DNA of 64,000 bases, from positions 10,953,501 through 11,017,500 of the forward strand of contig CANUEZ040000012.1 in assembly GCA_948099385.1 (NCBI GenBank), read 5' to 3'. This document shows, in pieces, positions 46,301 through 59,489 of the stretch (the first letter of the stretch is position 1; each line of letters begins with the position of its first letter). The notes under the pieces were generated by a model. The model did no database searches and was not told where the DNA came from. It worked only from the letters and a program-made list of their open reading frames with translations. The translations under genes were made by a program, and so were the position numbers. Source of the DNA: Fasciola hepatica (Eukaryota > Platyhelminthes > Trematoda > Plagiorchiida > Fasciolidae).

Positions 46301-49195
46301 GCCGGAGTCTGCAAAAATTGACCCTGCAGTGGACATCTATGATGCCGCGCTTGACTATCCCGCCAGTACGAAAGTTATTGCTGGTGGCTTTAACCTTCCT
46401 TCAGTCTTCTGGTCCTCTTATACTAGCCCTCCCGCCATCCCCACCTTCCTTTTCTGTGTCCGTCTTGGTGGATGGACCCAACATGTCTCCTGCCCTACAA
46501 AGGGAAATAACATGTTGGACCTAGTATTATCCATTGATGTTCCTGATGTGGCCACCCAGATTACTGACCACTTCCAGGGAAGTGACAACCTTATTGTCAG
46601 GGGCAAGCTCAGCTGCTTCGGCTATTCCCTTCCGATGCAGTCCTCTCCCCTTGTTCCGACCTCCTACCATTCGTGTAACTGGCCCCTAGTGCCAACGATA
46701 ATCCGTTCCCTTACCTGGGACACACTTTTTCTCTCCTCTGATCCCCTCACTGTTGTGAACTCTCTCTGCTCCAACCTCCTACACTGCTTAAATACCGCTA
46801 ACCCATGTGCCGATCCTAGCCCCAAGTCTAGCAGCTCACGCCTGTCACTTTTAGAAGGTAAGCTGGTCGAGCTGCAAATTACCTTCGCTAGATCGCACGA
46901 CTTTGCAATTCTTCTGCGCATAAACCAGCTGCAACTGAAGCTGCGTCGCATGGCCGACTAACGTCAGAGAAGGCAAGAAACCATCACCCCAGCGCAACCC
47001 AACAATATTGGATATCTGTCCAACCTGCTTAGTAAAAGGTCCGATCACTCCAATCTTATCTCTCTTGAGTACATCATCTGCAGCTCATCTACCGCTAAAA
47101 CCCAGCATCTATTTCTGAGGCCTTCGGCTAGAAATCCTCTCCCCCCTATAAACTGCTCTGGTATCCCTCCTCCTACAATCCATCCCTGCTCCTCTGCCTC
47201 TCTTTCAACGATCCTCTTCATCCATCTAGAAGTTTAAAAATCAGATTCCTCTCTTATACCTTCCCCGGAGCCGGGCCCAAATGATCTCCTTCCGGCCCTC
47301 CTCCGCTTGGTGGCCCTGATCACCCTTTATGGGTACTTAACGTATACACCACCATGCCTCGCAGTTTCGCCCCCTAATGGAAAACCTCCGTTGTAACTCC
47401 GAGCTTTAAAAAGGGTGCGCCACAAGACCCAGATAACTATCGGCCCATTAGCCACACCCCAGTAGTCTGCAAGTCTACTGAGGGAATTACCAAAAACACG
47501 TTGTTCAGTACCTCTTATCCAACAACCTGCCGAACCCTGATCAGCATGTTTTCTTGAACTCCCGCTCCTGCTCGTCCCGCTAGCTTGACTCCCTCAATGT
47601 CCTACCGTCTGCTGCAGAAACCGGCAACCCTGTAATCGTCCTGTAACTCGACAAGTCTAAGGCTTTTGACCGTGTTCCCCGTATGAACCTGTTAGCCAAA
47701 ATCCGGTCTCTTGATGTTACTGACCCTCACCACCCCCTGGCTATCCTCGTTTTTCTCTCATAGATCACAAGTTGTGCTCGTTGGTAGCCACTTATGTTCT
47801 GCCAAACCCATTACGAGCGGCGTCAACCAAGGCAGTGTCTTGGTCCCATTAATATTCCTTATTCATGTCAATGTCTTTTTCTCTTCTGTTCACCATGGTA
47901 CCCCTTTTCTCTTCGTCGACGACATAAAAATGGAGCACTCCTTCCTCCCTAATGGACTATCCGTGACCCTGTGCAACATTTCGCGTGATTTACTCTCTAT
48001 CCAAACCTGGTGCCTCTCGTGGTTCATGAAATCCTCTGCGAAGAAACTCTTCCTCCTACCTTACAAGAGCATTGTACCACACGGCCAAATTTCTCTGGAC
48101 GGCCTACCCATCCCTACGAACTCCACGGTTGTTGATCTTGGCGTACGCTACTCTTGTTCCTTCAACTTCTCCGAACAAGTGTCTTTCCAAATTGTTAGAG
48201 CTAATCGAACCCTAGGCCTGATTCTTCGACTTTTCTTACTACCGGCCAGTCGATTTTCCATGTATTTCTCACACGTAAGACAGCTCCCAGAATATTGTCC
48301 GATAATCTCCAGCCTCTGGCCCCGTTCCTTTATTGTATCTCTTGAGAACTTATAGAATACCTTCACCAAGAAGCTGTTGGGCTTATTCGTAGCCTTAACA
48401 TACTGCAAGCACTATGAGTTCCCACAAATTGAGCCCCTGTGGATTGGTCGCACGAGGCTCAAACTGGTTTTCCTCTTTAAGCTAATCCACAACCAGGCCT
48501 ACACCTCCTATCGTATCTCATTCGATGCCCCCTGCTGCTACCCCTTCCGACATCGTGCCTTCTCTCCCCCCCTGTCCCTCAATCTAATCTCAGTCTGGAG
48601 TCTCGATTCCCTGTCAGCCTATTCCAAAATCTCGAATAAGCCCCTTAGCTTGTGCAGGGCCTCTTCACTGTTCGCTTTTAGACGCCCACTTGTGTTATAC
48701 CTAACAGTTCACAATGCTAATTGCTCACCAATGAGTTTGTCTCCACCGACCTGGCTTTCGAAAGAGACCTCACACTGTAACCCCCCTACCTCTGCGCCCC
48801 AGGCTAATATGTATACTCCATGCCAGGCACTTCTCCTTTCTTCAGCGCCGCGACCTACGGCCATTGCCGTCCCTGATCCAAAGCGAAATTATCTCCTGCT
48901 TTCATAAGATAACCCTATTGCCCACCCACGTTCATCCGCTATCCATCATTTTTATTTTTCTTTCTCTCATCATTATCCGCGACTCTGCGGAGGCAACCCT
49001 ACGACACATAAATAGCGGCCACCAATGTGTAGTTTATAAGAGCATCCAGCCCACCTTACCGGAGGTCCAACCTCTATCAACCTACCCTAAAATTACATGC
49101 AGCATACCCCATGCTCTCTGGGCTTCTTTGTTCTTCCCCACTCTTCAGAACTGCAGTGAATTAAGACTGGAAATTCGAAAAGGCCTCCAATAATG
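43340..49195 (+). mobile_element. LINE-D, near full-length decayed LINE (ORF1, endonuclease, RT)
   Basis: ORF1-like region about 43800-45250: DEILPRVLLLVTLLDLVAAA, KAVVFSVSDC, RCHCRKLSKNSQRHNRFLLF, a small-domain block followed by a Pro/Ser/Thr-rich linker. Endonuclease 45950-46620: LVLINARSIIRKSSHL, IAGGFNLPSVFWSS (GDFN with Asp replaced by Gly), GWTQHVSCPTKGNNMLDLVL, TDHFQGSDNLIVRG (S-D-H replaced by S-D-N). RT 47400-48400: KKGAPQDPDNYRPIS, DKSKAFDRVP, SGVNQGSVLVPLIFLIHVNV, FLFVDDIKM (F-V-D-D in motif C), then TRLKLVFLFKLIHNQAYTSY near 48450. Both endonuclease catalytic motifs are mutated and the RT is frameshifted. The plus strand is strongly C-rich throughout. Confidence 0.8.
46285..46301. 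repeat. Homopolymer C12-G5 run inside the LINE-D endonuclease frame
   Basis: A run of about 12 C then 5 G within the endonuclease coding region, read as Pro-Pro-Arg-Gly. Such a run is prone to slippage and marks one site where frames diverge. Confidence 0.6.
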
Positions 49196-51920
49196 CGCAT
49201 CTGGTCGGGGCTGTCAGCCCACTCACTAAGCTGTTTAACCCGTGCATAGACCAGAAATCTCCTTTATTCAAGCTTACCCCAATCCATAGTAAACTGCCTA
49301 TTTACCGCCAATCCGATAGGTCGACGTCGACTCAGCGCCGAAAACAGGGGTAGGGGGATGCCTAACAACGTGACTTGTCGGCCTCAGATATCTCATCCCT
49401 CGGCGGCCTACCCAGGTAGCTTCATTGCGGCCCCTTGGCAAAGGTAACAGAAAGCTCTCCCGGACATACTTGATGGATAAGCATCAACCGGTCTTTTCTC
49501 GCACTCATATCCCACCTCTCGTATCAACCTCTGATACGCTTCCAACACTTGGTTTGGTTTCCGTCACATAGCTTTTCATCCCATCCCACATAATCATTCG
49601 TACCAGCCCTCTAGCGCCACGGCCGTCACACCGCCCCCCCGTTGCCTTCAGTTCGCCCACGACGCTCCGTCGTTTCTTCACCCATGCGCACCACCTAAAC
49701 GCAAACCCTTTTTCCGCGCCGGCCCTACACAACAGCATTCAATACATCCTAGCTCGCACCCTTACGACAGCCTCCCTAAGACCACTTCCTTTCACATCCC
49801 CATCCGGGCTTCAGATCACCAACCCACTGATGTAGCTGGGATTCCACTCTCAAAGGACACTCTCTTCTAAGACTCTTCTCACCAAGCCGACGACAACGAA
49901 GTTTCTATCAATCTAACTGTCCCTCACATTCTAAAGAATCCACCCATGAAGCTTATTTGGCATAGCCGGGTACCACCGCTCCACCAGGCCCTCCGTTCTC
50001 CCTTACGCCGAATACCAATCACAGTATCTTGTGGATTCATTTTGATATCCGATCCGTCATTAGAAAATTGGTAGCTTTCCACATCTGGCACCGATTCTAT
50101 TTAAGCTACCTTCTTGGTAACTAAAACATGGTTCACCATTAACACTTCAAACGACCGAATTTCCTTCGTGGAATGTTAAGTCATCAAAATAAATGGGAAA
50201 ACCCAGCCTGGTGGAGGTCGTTTAGCGTTCGTTAAGTAGACTTTTTTTGTGGCAACACCCCCGCACCATTTGCTTGACCCTATCCCCGACTCCCACGGTT
50301 TTCAGTCACCACCCCCGACTCCCAACCTCATATCGGTTGTGTTTACCGTCTACGAACCAAGCTTTTCTATGGACGATTTCATGTAAAAGATCCATCTAAA
50401 AGTCCCTCCTTACTGCCATCAAGTGTAAGGACTTCCGCAGGCGACTTTATCTGCCCAGTTCAGCTTATTCACTTTAGCCGCACCCATCAGCACTTAACCA
50501 CTTGCAACATGTTCTGACGTGTGGAAGTACATAAGTTTTTCTCTTCCCTGCGAGGAAAAATAGCGCTTTATTCATAATTTTCATCCAAGGCCTCCCCGCA
50601 CAGTTGCTTTAATCCCCCAAAACTTTCCCAGTTAACAACCGCAGTGCCATCCACCTGAAGCTCGCTCAGAATTCACCTTGTATCGAGTGTACTTTTCTTT
50701 CCAACCGGAAGTGTCTTTTTTACAACCATTTGACGATCCGACTGAACCAAATTTTCCTCTCTGTTGATCTACAACAGGCTGCTGAAGTTCCTTATCTGTC
50801 GTTATTTAGGTGTCCTGAGAAATTGACCTGACTCCTTCAGTGGCGGAATGATAGAAATTTCGATACCACCTCCAAGCAAACAAAATACGCTAATCTCAGG
50901 AATATTCTTGAAGTCTCAAAAGACTTTGCAGTTCTTGTTCCACTTATTGCCGGTTCTTCTGCTTAAGACTTCAAGAAATTAAACCGCGGATCCAAGAACT
51001 CGGGACTCTGCGGCACACAAACAGGTCGCTTCGGCCGGTATAATTGCACAGGGCTAGAACCACTGATACCCGTAATGGTGTCCCGCACGTTTTCGACAGA
51101 AAATATATCCGCCTCTCTCTCATTCTAACTCACTTTTTGCCCCAAATATGACCTCTGTCGACAACGCCTCCTCTCCTCCTCTTCCTCCCGCTATCCTCCC
51201 AAATCTTTTTGTGATGCTTTTTGGTGGCAGACGCAGCTGGGCCAGCGGACCACACTTTGCCTCCTAAAAGGGTTTTCAGGTCTACCGTCCAGCGCATGGA
51301 CAGCTCCATCCACTGGCTTCGGAAGCGAATCTAATACTCCCATTCTTGTGCCTCTAACTCACACAGTCTCCTCCAACTTTTCTCGATTGTGTTCGCACCG
51401 TCGGTTCCACCTTTAGGCGTCAGAGCTTTTTTCACCCTGTACAAGATATGTCATATAACAGGCCACGGTTCAACCAAATATAAGCAAATACTTCCGCTCA
51501 GCTCAGGATAACATGATATTGTTTGCTGTTGTGGATGACCGTGTACACCGATTTTTCTGCTATCCGTGAGATTTGGTCCAACCAATACCTTCATTCTACC
51601 CTGCCCCGGTACCAGATCTTTTACCCTGGAACATACGAAGGTATCGTTGTTCAGATATTTTCATTACGCACAATAAAAATGTTGATAAACTCGGTGAAAT
51701 CACGCATCCACCGTGCAAAGGGGACGACATCCCACTTTTCATCTTAAAAGAACTCTCAATTAAACGCCGTTTCTCTCACTTGCCAAAGGGACAAAGAGCC
51801 ACGACGTGGTCCCTCTCCCAGGGTTCCCTTTGCGCGAGACCAGCCCTTTGAGCCTGTTGTATCACGTTGATTCTTCCACTTTGTACCCGGTCAGTTAATC
51901 CCCAGCACTTCCTGACCGCC
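49196..51920. other. Pyrimidine-rich region after LINE-D
   Basis: The plus strand remains C/T-rich as in LINE-D, with many short cccc and ttcc tracts, but I found no RT, endonuclease or ORF1 block. It could be a long 3' UTR of LINE-D, a further decayed relative, or a satellite-like region leading into the tandem repeat at 51930. Confidence 0.3.
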
Positions 51921-51929
51921 GCATTGGCA

Positions 51930-52780
51930 ATCAATTATCCGAATTCCTGGTTATTGATCGTTGGATTTTCCCCCAATGTCCCATGTTAGGCTTTCCTCAG
52001 CATAGTCAGTTAGATTATTAGCTGCACTTCTTGACATGTTCAATTATGTACTACTGTAACACGATTCTGTAAATGACTACATTTTCACCTCTCATATCCG
52101 CCTGGTTATCAAAACTTGTCCCTCTCATTTTATTTGCCAGCTAACCTAATCAAATCCCTAATTTGCACCTCACTTCACTTTAATATCAACTTTTGCAACT
52201 CTGTTCTACCAAGCTCTCATAATGAGGCTGTTGTATCACAATCCACTGAATACTTCCCTCACGTCTTTGGTTGGGAAATAATTGCCCAAAATCCAGGGTA
52301 CTAATCAGTCGATTTTTCCCCCAAGGTCTCGGGTTGAACCTTCCTCGCCATGTCCAGTAGCTCATTCATCTGCGTTTCACGACAGTTTCAGTTACACATC
52401 GGTTCAATGTGATTCCGTCGGATATCCAACATATTCACCTCTATTGTTCCCTGTCCGTTGTAAATCCGGCATCATCAAATGCCAGTCGTGGATTTACCTT
52501 AGAAATACCAACAGCCGAATAACATTTCACCTAACTTCTAGTCGCCTTCGCTGTTCTTTGTCAATTTTTCACCCCCGGGTTCCTACGCAAAATACTACCT
52601 TCGAAGCATTTTCCTCAATCCTTCGTTGGAAATAGATTAGCCATATTCCAGGTCATCAGTATTTCGAATGTTTCCCCGATGTCTCATGTCAGACATTTAT
52701 CATCACGGCCAGTTATGCCTTCGTCTGCACGCCTTGACAGTTTCACATGTGCCTCATTTTATCCCCGTATTTTTATCTCC
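51930..52780. repeat. Diverged tandem repeat, period about 350 bp, three units
   Basis: Anchor blocks recur at 51965-51990 (ttttcccccaatgtcccatg), 52313-52336 (tttttcccccaaggtctcgg) and 52668-52691 (tgtttccccgatgtctcatg), spaced about 349 and 355 bp. Each is followed by a gttagg/gttgaa/gtcaga...cagttag or cagttatg segment and cctt/cttgaca. Units are perhaps 60-65% alike, so the array is old. Confidence 0.5.
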
Positions 52781-54621
52781 GTCGCCCACTTCGTCACCAA
52801 CTTAAGTTCCTTTCTTAACAGTCACTCGACGACCTTGGCAAATCAATCGCGTGAACCTCATTTTACATACTAATGAGCATTTCCCGCTCTGTTTTACCAA
52901 ATTTTTACGATCAAACATCTACTCCACACCACACCATGAGCGCCTCGCCCGCAATCCTCTTCTGGAAGTTAGCTATCCTTATTGTGATAACTGTACCTTC
53001 GTGAAGCTGGAGCCCTTTCTCCTTTTTGCTGAATTCTTCGTAACTTCCTCGGAATAACAAAAGTAAAAAAAACTAACATAAAACCCTCAAAATGTTCTAC
53101 TTATTTTGTGAATTCGACCAGTTTTGACATAACTTGCCCATGCACCACACTTTTAGAAGTTTGGTAATTCGTTTGAGGCAGTTGAATTTGGCCTTGAACT
53201 GCTTCTGACTGTCGAGCATGAGCCGTGAGCTTTGAATCTTTGGGTTTTACTGTTGAGTCTATTTGGCCGCACACCTGGGGTTTGTATATATATTTACCTT
53301 TCATGAGTTTCTGTAGGGTGCCATAGAAACTACGGATCAATCTTTTTCTGGTTTCAGGATTTGTTTGAGTTGGCTACCAGTTGCTGGATTTGCGAGAATT
53401 GACTTACAACAACTGCGTCTTTATTGGGTTATGAGAGCCATTATTTCAGATGCGCATCCGTCATCACCACCATTCTTTCTATTTCCTCCATGATGGTTTT
53501 TTTGAACTTCTTCTGGCAAGCTAATCTCTTTCTTAATTCAATTTGATGCTATCCCAAGCCTTGAGCATTATCTTATTTCTGCTCTGCTTTCTAACTTAAT
53601 TAGACCAATCAACTAACTTCCCCTGTTCCCGGGGGATATTGTTTCATGCAAATCTCGGCACCCTCCGTGGAATTTGCTCGTATTCCATCAGCAGAATATA
53701 AAAATACATAAACTGCGGGCACAAAAGCCCGGTAAACACACTAACAGTATCCTCTAGTTACGTTATTCGAACACATGAGGGGGACAACAGTCTGTTCACC
53801 ACAATGTAACCATTTGACTTTTACATTCAATTTTTCTTGGCATTTATTTATGTGGCCACTAAAGCCATTACACTCTAGTTCGACATATTTCCAGCTGTCT
53901 ATCCAAAAGACCCTGCAGTGACCCCACCTGCACCATGTGATCATACAGTGAAGCGTGCTTCGATTATCCTCGGAATAAACCATTATCTTATTTTTCCTAT
54001 ATTTCAAGCTCCTTGGTGGCCTATTCTGGTTCTACCGAAGCGCTTCCCTCTGTCTCTTATCTGAATCGCTTGCAGCAATGATGTACCGTATGGACACTTT
54101 TTGTCCGGGATCCGAAATCCTACACTTGACGAAGTTTTCATACAGCTTTATAAGTGAACGGTGTTGATCCAGACGTCAGTCGAAGGACGAGTTCGACCTT
54201 GGGCAGGACCACAACTGTTGTACACCTTGCTAATGTTTTCCCAACCGACATATGAATCTCCATTCCAAGAAATGCTTCTTTATCCACCAGATCTCCGATG
54301 AAATCTTTGTAAGCTTTAGCAGTTAGGCTGTGCACGGACCCTATTCACCAGATGCCTGGTCAATATCGATTGATTTTCTAGTTTGGATATCCAGAGTCAG
54401 CATTCATCAGACTTTTTAGATTCCAGACTTTTTGAAGAATAAAAATAGATGGCACTGAAAGCACCAATGAATCTAGCGACACCTGGATAATCGAAAGCAC
54501 CTAAACCCTCCCCTAGATTTGTAGGTCTACTTCTCGCTCAGAGTCAGTTAGATTCATTCCTTTTCTTGGCGTATATGACTGGCTTTCCATTCCAGATTCC
54601 ATGTTGGGTACCGTTAGTCGT
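52781..54621. other. Unassigned region with repeat E copy
   Basis: Contains repeat E at 53690-53830. Minus-strand frames 54007-53741 and 54335-54138 have no assigned domain. No other feature is supported. Confidence 0.25.
53690..53830 (+). repeat. Dispersed repeat E, copy 2
   Basis: Aligns by eye with 7440-7575: tataaaaatacataaactgc, gggcacaaaagcccgg, taaacacactaacagtatcct, gttattcgaacaca. Confidence 0.35.
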
Positions 54622-55080
54622 CGGCCCGAAGTAAAGCAACGCGTGGACAAAATAACGGATTCCAAAGCAAACCTATAGTGATTCGAAAATTCTATGGCGC
54701 TAGATTATCAAAGTACGAGCATACAAAAATATGCGAGCCTCATGTATACGGCTAAAACGATCGGGAAGCTAGAAACAAGGTCCAATAAAGTCCCAGGCCA
54801 AGTGCAGTCACAAAGTCAAGGATGAAGGCAAGGTCCGGAATGTGTCATGGCAGAAGCATGAAGATATGAACAAAAGATTTACCGCGCCTATAGCCGTGTA
54901 AATCGGAATATGCCAAGTTCACTTGGAGATCAATGCCGTCGCGGAACTGGCATAAACGTGGGAAGATTTTCTACGGGATTTTCCGTACGCTAGGTAAATC
55001 TTTTTCAGGTCAGTTGATGCCGGGTCAGTTCACAGGACTTGCGGCTTTAGACTAACTGACGATTCCAGGTTCTTGCATCA
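54622..55080 (+). repeat. Dispersed repeat D, copy 2
   Basis: ggattccaaagcaaacctat, gaaaattctatggcgctaga near the start; further on ggaactggcataaacg, aagattttctacgggatttt and gggtcagttcacagg, matching the order of blocks at 59175-59340 (ggaattggcatgtatg, gtagggttttctactcgc). It is therefore a member of the repeat that forms the arms of the 59-kb inverted repeat. Confidence 0.45.
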
Positions 55081-57390
55081 ACGAGAGTTAGATGACCCCC
55101 GAGGCACTGCCGCAACGACTACTCCGGTGGTGACCGTGTGGTTTGGTAATTGGTTCACCAGCAGCCATGGAGCAAACAGTCGGGCTCTTCGTCGGCCAAA
55201 TTAGCAGTCTCATGACTCGCTTATGCCATCATGGCCCCTAAATGTCTTTCCCAGCCTAGGACTTTCCCAGAGTGGGATACCCGAACGGATGGACTTGACA
55301 GCAGCGACAAAATGAACCGGCGGAGTAGGAGGGGAAGTGAAGAACAGGAAAATTATAACGAAAACTCTTCTACTAAGGAACAGCTTTCGATCGAAATGCG
55401 GAGATGACTAAAAGCGGGTGTTGAACCCATGGTTAAAAACTCGGTTGGAGGATAATTTACTGGGACGGGAGTTGGAAAGACTTCTGATCAACAAGAGCCT
55501 GAGCTAGCTCTGAACACCTCTAAGGTTTGGGTGGCTACCATATTTCTTGGGAGCTGGTTTCGGAGGCATACCAGAAGGCATGCAAAGGACCGTACCAAGA
55601 AACTAGGATAGGCTAGTGGTCCGGCCAGGTTTGGCTTACATCCCCCGAAAGTCATGTTGCGGCTTAGCGTCGGAAGAGGTGAGGTTGACTGGGATGTCCT
55701 CCTCACCGTTTATATGCTTCGATGGGGTCGTCTGTCCGGCTTCCTCCTCTCAGCGAGGACAGGCTTATCTGTTCTAGTTTGGAAAGGTACTGCGGTTTAT
55801 TAAGCCCCTAATGAGTGCTGAAGAAATCTGTTGAACTTTTTCTGTTGCCTGCTGGTCACACACGAGTGATTGCGACAAAGCTGGGGCGCGGTCCTCCAAG
55901 GGTGGTCGAACCATCGCCTTACAGGCTGGCAGTACCAAAGCGGATTCCCTGCAGCGAACTTTTCGGCATAACTGGTACAGTGCACAAGAATCTCCTGCCC
56001 CGGCGGAAGCACTTAGTTAGTTGGACTTAAAGGACTGGTCTCAGTTTGCTTCTGACCCCGCTGTCCACGCCATTCTCTGGACTCTTTGGCGGCCGGGAAC
56101 TTTTGCATCCCACGCCTCTTGTGTGGCGGCTGATCACATATACTTGCACCTCCCTGTGCTTAGGGGCAGGTCACACTTGTTCCTCCACTCATGGATGCAT
56201 AATCGATCCCCCGTATGCTCGAGTTCAAAGGATTACTCATAAGTTTCGAGCAATCCGCAAACAGAAAGAGGGGCCGGCTATTTTCTGTGTCAAGTCGTTT
56301 ACACAGACAGGTAGCGGAAATGGTCCTAGTGTAAAAAGGACGACAACACATGAAAGGATACTTTTATTTCACCGGCCGAACAAGTCAAGTCATGGAACAC
56401 ATACGGTCGTTTATGTAGGCCTTTTTCCAGACTGCGGCATCAAGATAGCTATTGTAACGGCTTGAGCGCTTCGGCTGCATTCTGTCCAGTTGCCTGTGGC
56501 CGATGGCTTGCTTCTCTTGACCATCATTTCCCTCCGGTTGGTCCGGCTGTCTCAGTTGACAACTCGATCGGCATCCCTTCTCCTGAGCTATCTTGCTAGT
56601 TGCCGGAGATCCCGCTGCTTCCTCTCTGGTCATCTGTATGCCTCCTTTTGCCTGCTTCGGGAAGCCTCCGACATATTCGCCACCTGTTCTTTTGTCTGTG
56701 GCTCTTGTTCGGTTCGTTCGTTCGCTTTGATGTTCACGCCGTTCCCTCGTCCCAGCATTCCCTGTTTCACCAGCACCGGCCCCTGTGGTAACCCACCACA
56801 AGCCTCTGCTTTGTTAGGTTTGCTGTCCTCTATGCGAGGGTAGCACAACCCGTTGCTCAGATAGACTCCTGTCCACATCTCCACTCTGGGGGCTGTTCCC
56901 ATATCTCATAAAAAGAATATCAAAAGTCGGTGACATGCTGAGTTGAGGGCCTTTAGGGTGCCCGCATAGTAAACTAGGACCAGCTCGTCCCTAACTCAAT
57001 ACACCACGGCCTCATCCACATAGGGCAGTCGAGTTGACAGGCACGATCGGTTCTTCATGGAACCTTGCTGCCTGTCAGGTACCAAGTCAAGACCCTGCCG
57101 GCCACAACTCAGTCACACGTTGTTTCCCCTTGCGGGGTAAGCAACAGGCACATGTGACTTGAGGAAAAGTTTTAGGCGCTTCCTCATGTATCTATCATAC
57201 AGGTGATGGTTGCCCCCAACCAAAATTTACCGAGAATAGGACTGAAGGCTGCCTTGAAGGTTGCCTGAATTATCAGCACTCTAAATGACTTCAAGACTCC
57301 CGACAGGGCTTCTTATGGCCTCGCAGGTGCAGCAAACATCTCCGTCGGATTTGCAGGCTTCCGAAATCGTATACAGCTGATGTTCACCGA
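55081..57390. other. Unassigned region
   Basis: The longest frame is a 138-codon minus-strand frame at 56385-56801, rich in Gly, Arg, Lys and Gln. It could be a decayed LINE ORF1, but no conserved block is visible. No host exon recognised. Confidence 0.25.
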
Positions 57391-58860
57391 ATAATAATAA
57401 TAATAATAATGATGATGGTATATTTCTGGACCGTGGTCAAGAAGCACGCATGTAAGCATGATCAGAGTTTACAATATCACTGAATGAAATGGAAAATTTC
57501 ACAAAATTGAAGGAGAGATTAGCAAATCACGGTAACAATGGAATAAGGCTGCCGAGAGTTTTAATGAATCAAAACGAGCAAAGAACACACGGCGAACACT
57601 AATTGATTTCAAGTCAACGGCGGCAATAAGTGTGAATCAGCCGGATATAGGAAGGTTCGGACGGACATTGGCTTAGGACGCAGGAAATACGATATTTACA
57701 AGAATAATGCGAGGAAAAGGTCGGCACTGCATATTCATGTTCACTTAAAAAGGTAATTGACGTTGAGACAAAGGAGGCAGGGAAGAATTTCACGAAGGTT
57801 CGCAGAGGAATACTAATTTTCATAGACTTGCGGATGTGAAAAGGAATAGTACCCCTTGAAAAGGTGAGACAACTTTCGTGAGAGGTGATGTGTGTCATCT
57901 GGTGTCAGCAGTTCGCCGCTGGTGGAGGATGGATGGAGTTCCAGGAAGGAATAAGCAACAATCGGAATGTCGTGTCCATGCGGAACAAAATAAGGCAAGA
58001 CAAGAGTAAAGACCTTTGCAATAGGCAGGTTATGCTGGTAAATTGGCAAATACATTATTTTGTTGAGTTTCTTGTGGGTTTTCTGTGTCCATGTTGGGCT
58101 TTTTGGGCAAGGGTTGACTGCGGTTTTGTTCGCTTTCTCATGGAAAAGAGGCGGGCATCGCCGAATCTGGAAATAGTTACGAGAAAGGCCTGACTTCATT
58201 CACAGATTGACCGCATTTCGAAGGGAAGGTCACTAATTGTTAGCCGAAAACAAATCTTTTGTGAATGACAAGCAACACCAAGTTCCAGCTGGTGAAGTGA
58301 ACAGGCAAGACGAAATAAAAGGCAATACTGGTCAGAGGTTCGACGGCCGTTTGGAACCTTCTGCCAAAAGGGTGAGTAGACATTGTGTGACACAACGGAA
58401 GGAACCGGTTGTCATGTGCACACACTCCAGGGTGTGGGGATGTAATGAATGGTAAAACTAGTCCGTCGCCACCATGGATACACTGTCATTCAATCCGCTC
58501 CAGAGCAAAGCGATGAGGACAAGCCGATGCATTGTTGTCATATCCTCGGTTCGTTTATGGACCCGCAGTTAGTTTAAAAAGGAAAAGTGGAGGTAACTCT
58601 AATCTCCAGCACCAAAACCTCGGGTAGAAGAGTTGTTGCTTACCGAGCTGCCACTTTTGAGCAGGATAAGTGCCACAGAACCGAAGGAGGTTAGCGCGGC
58701 CCCCATCCCGCTTTTGACTGAGGTCCTGAGTCCCCGGTAGTGCAGGGGCATGAAAAATTGCTTCGAGGTAAAAATGTGCCTGTGAGATCTCAGGAGGGCT
58801 TGGCAGGTGGAAAAGTTGATGGCCGGAGGCCAGCACACGGCCGAAAATAACCAAAACTTA
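57391..58860 (-). mobile_element. LINE-B family 3' end fragment
   Basis: An (ATA)n tail at 57391-57417 is followed by the palindrome-like ggaccgtggtcaagaa and gcatgatcagagtttacaat, the same arrangement as the 3' ends at 35106, 60040 and 62960. The remaining sequence resembles the LINE-B 3' UTR in base composition and position of frames. No RT block is recognisable, so the copy is probably 5' truncated within the 3' UTR or C-terminus. Confidence 0.55.
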
Positions 58861-58865
58861 GGTGA

Positions 58866-59386
58866 GTCGCTATTCCGAATAAGTGTAAAGCTCAGCTAAG
58901 CGAACAGATTCCAGAGCAAAACAAGATTGATCCAAACACTCTGCCGTACTGGATCAGCGAAGTATAAACGCACAAAGTACAAATAATTCTCAGTTGTATA
59001 GCCAAAATGATCACAAAAAGAGGACGGAAGTTCGGCAATGTTCTACACGAAGAGCGACCTTCACGGACAGATTTCGACAAATCAATCAGTCATTGTCAAG
59101 GAGAAAAGCTATGGATACAAAAGTACCCGAAATACACTGAAATTTGTGCGCCGGTAAAAGCGTGATATTCAACGTCGAATTCGCCTAATTGAGGAATTGG
59201 CATGTATGAGAAGTATTCGGTAGGGTTTTCTACTCGCTAGTGATATTACCAAATGTAGTTAACTTGAGCTCTGTGCATGTACTTGGAATACAAAGCTTGG
59301 AGGCGGATCCCCAGTTATCTGGTTTAGGCTGACCTTATATCAGGCACACAGCAAGGGTTTGTGTGAGTGCAATCTTGCCCAACGGA
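58866..59386 (+). repeat. Dispersed repeat D, copy 3 (includes left inverted-repeat arm)
   Basis: Begins agtcgctattccgaataag as at 43203, continues with atccaaacactctgccgtac, and its last 256 bp form the left arm of the palindrome described at 59131. Confidence 0.5.
59131..59386. repeat. Left arm, 256-bp inverted repeat
   Basis: Reverse complement of 59724-59979 with no indel and about ten mismatches. Loop of 337 bp. Confidence 0.9.
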
Positions 59387-59489
59387 CCTGCAACTTTTCC
59401 GTGATGGGACAGCCAGGCAGGTGGATGAAGGACGGCTGAATGAGGTCTGTCACATGGGTAGTAGCAGGGTGTTATATTCCGTGAACTAC

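Noticed and set aside
56385..56801. 138-codon Gly/Arg/Lys-rich minus-strand frame
   Set aside because: Low-complexity composition with no conserved block. It may be LINE ORF1 debris, but I cannot support a call.
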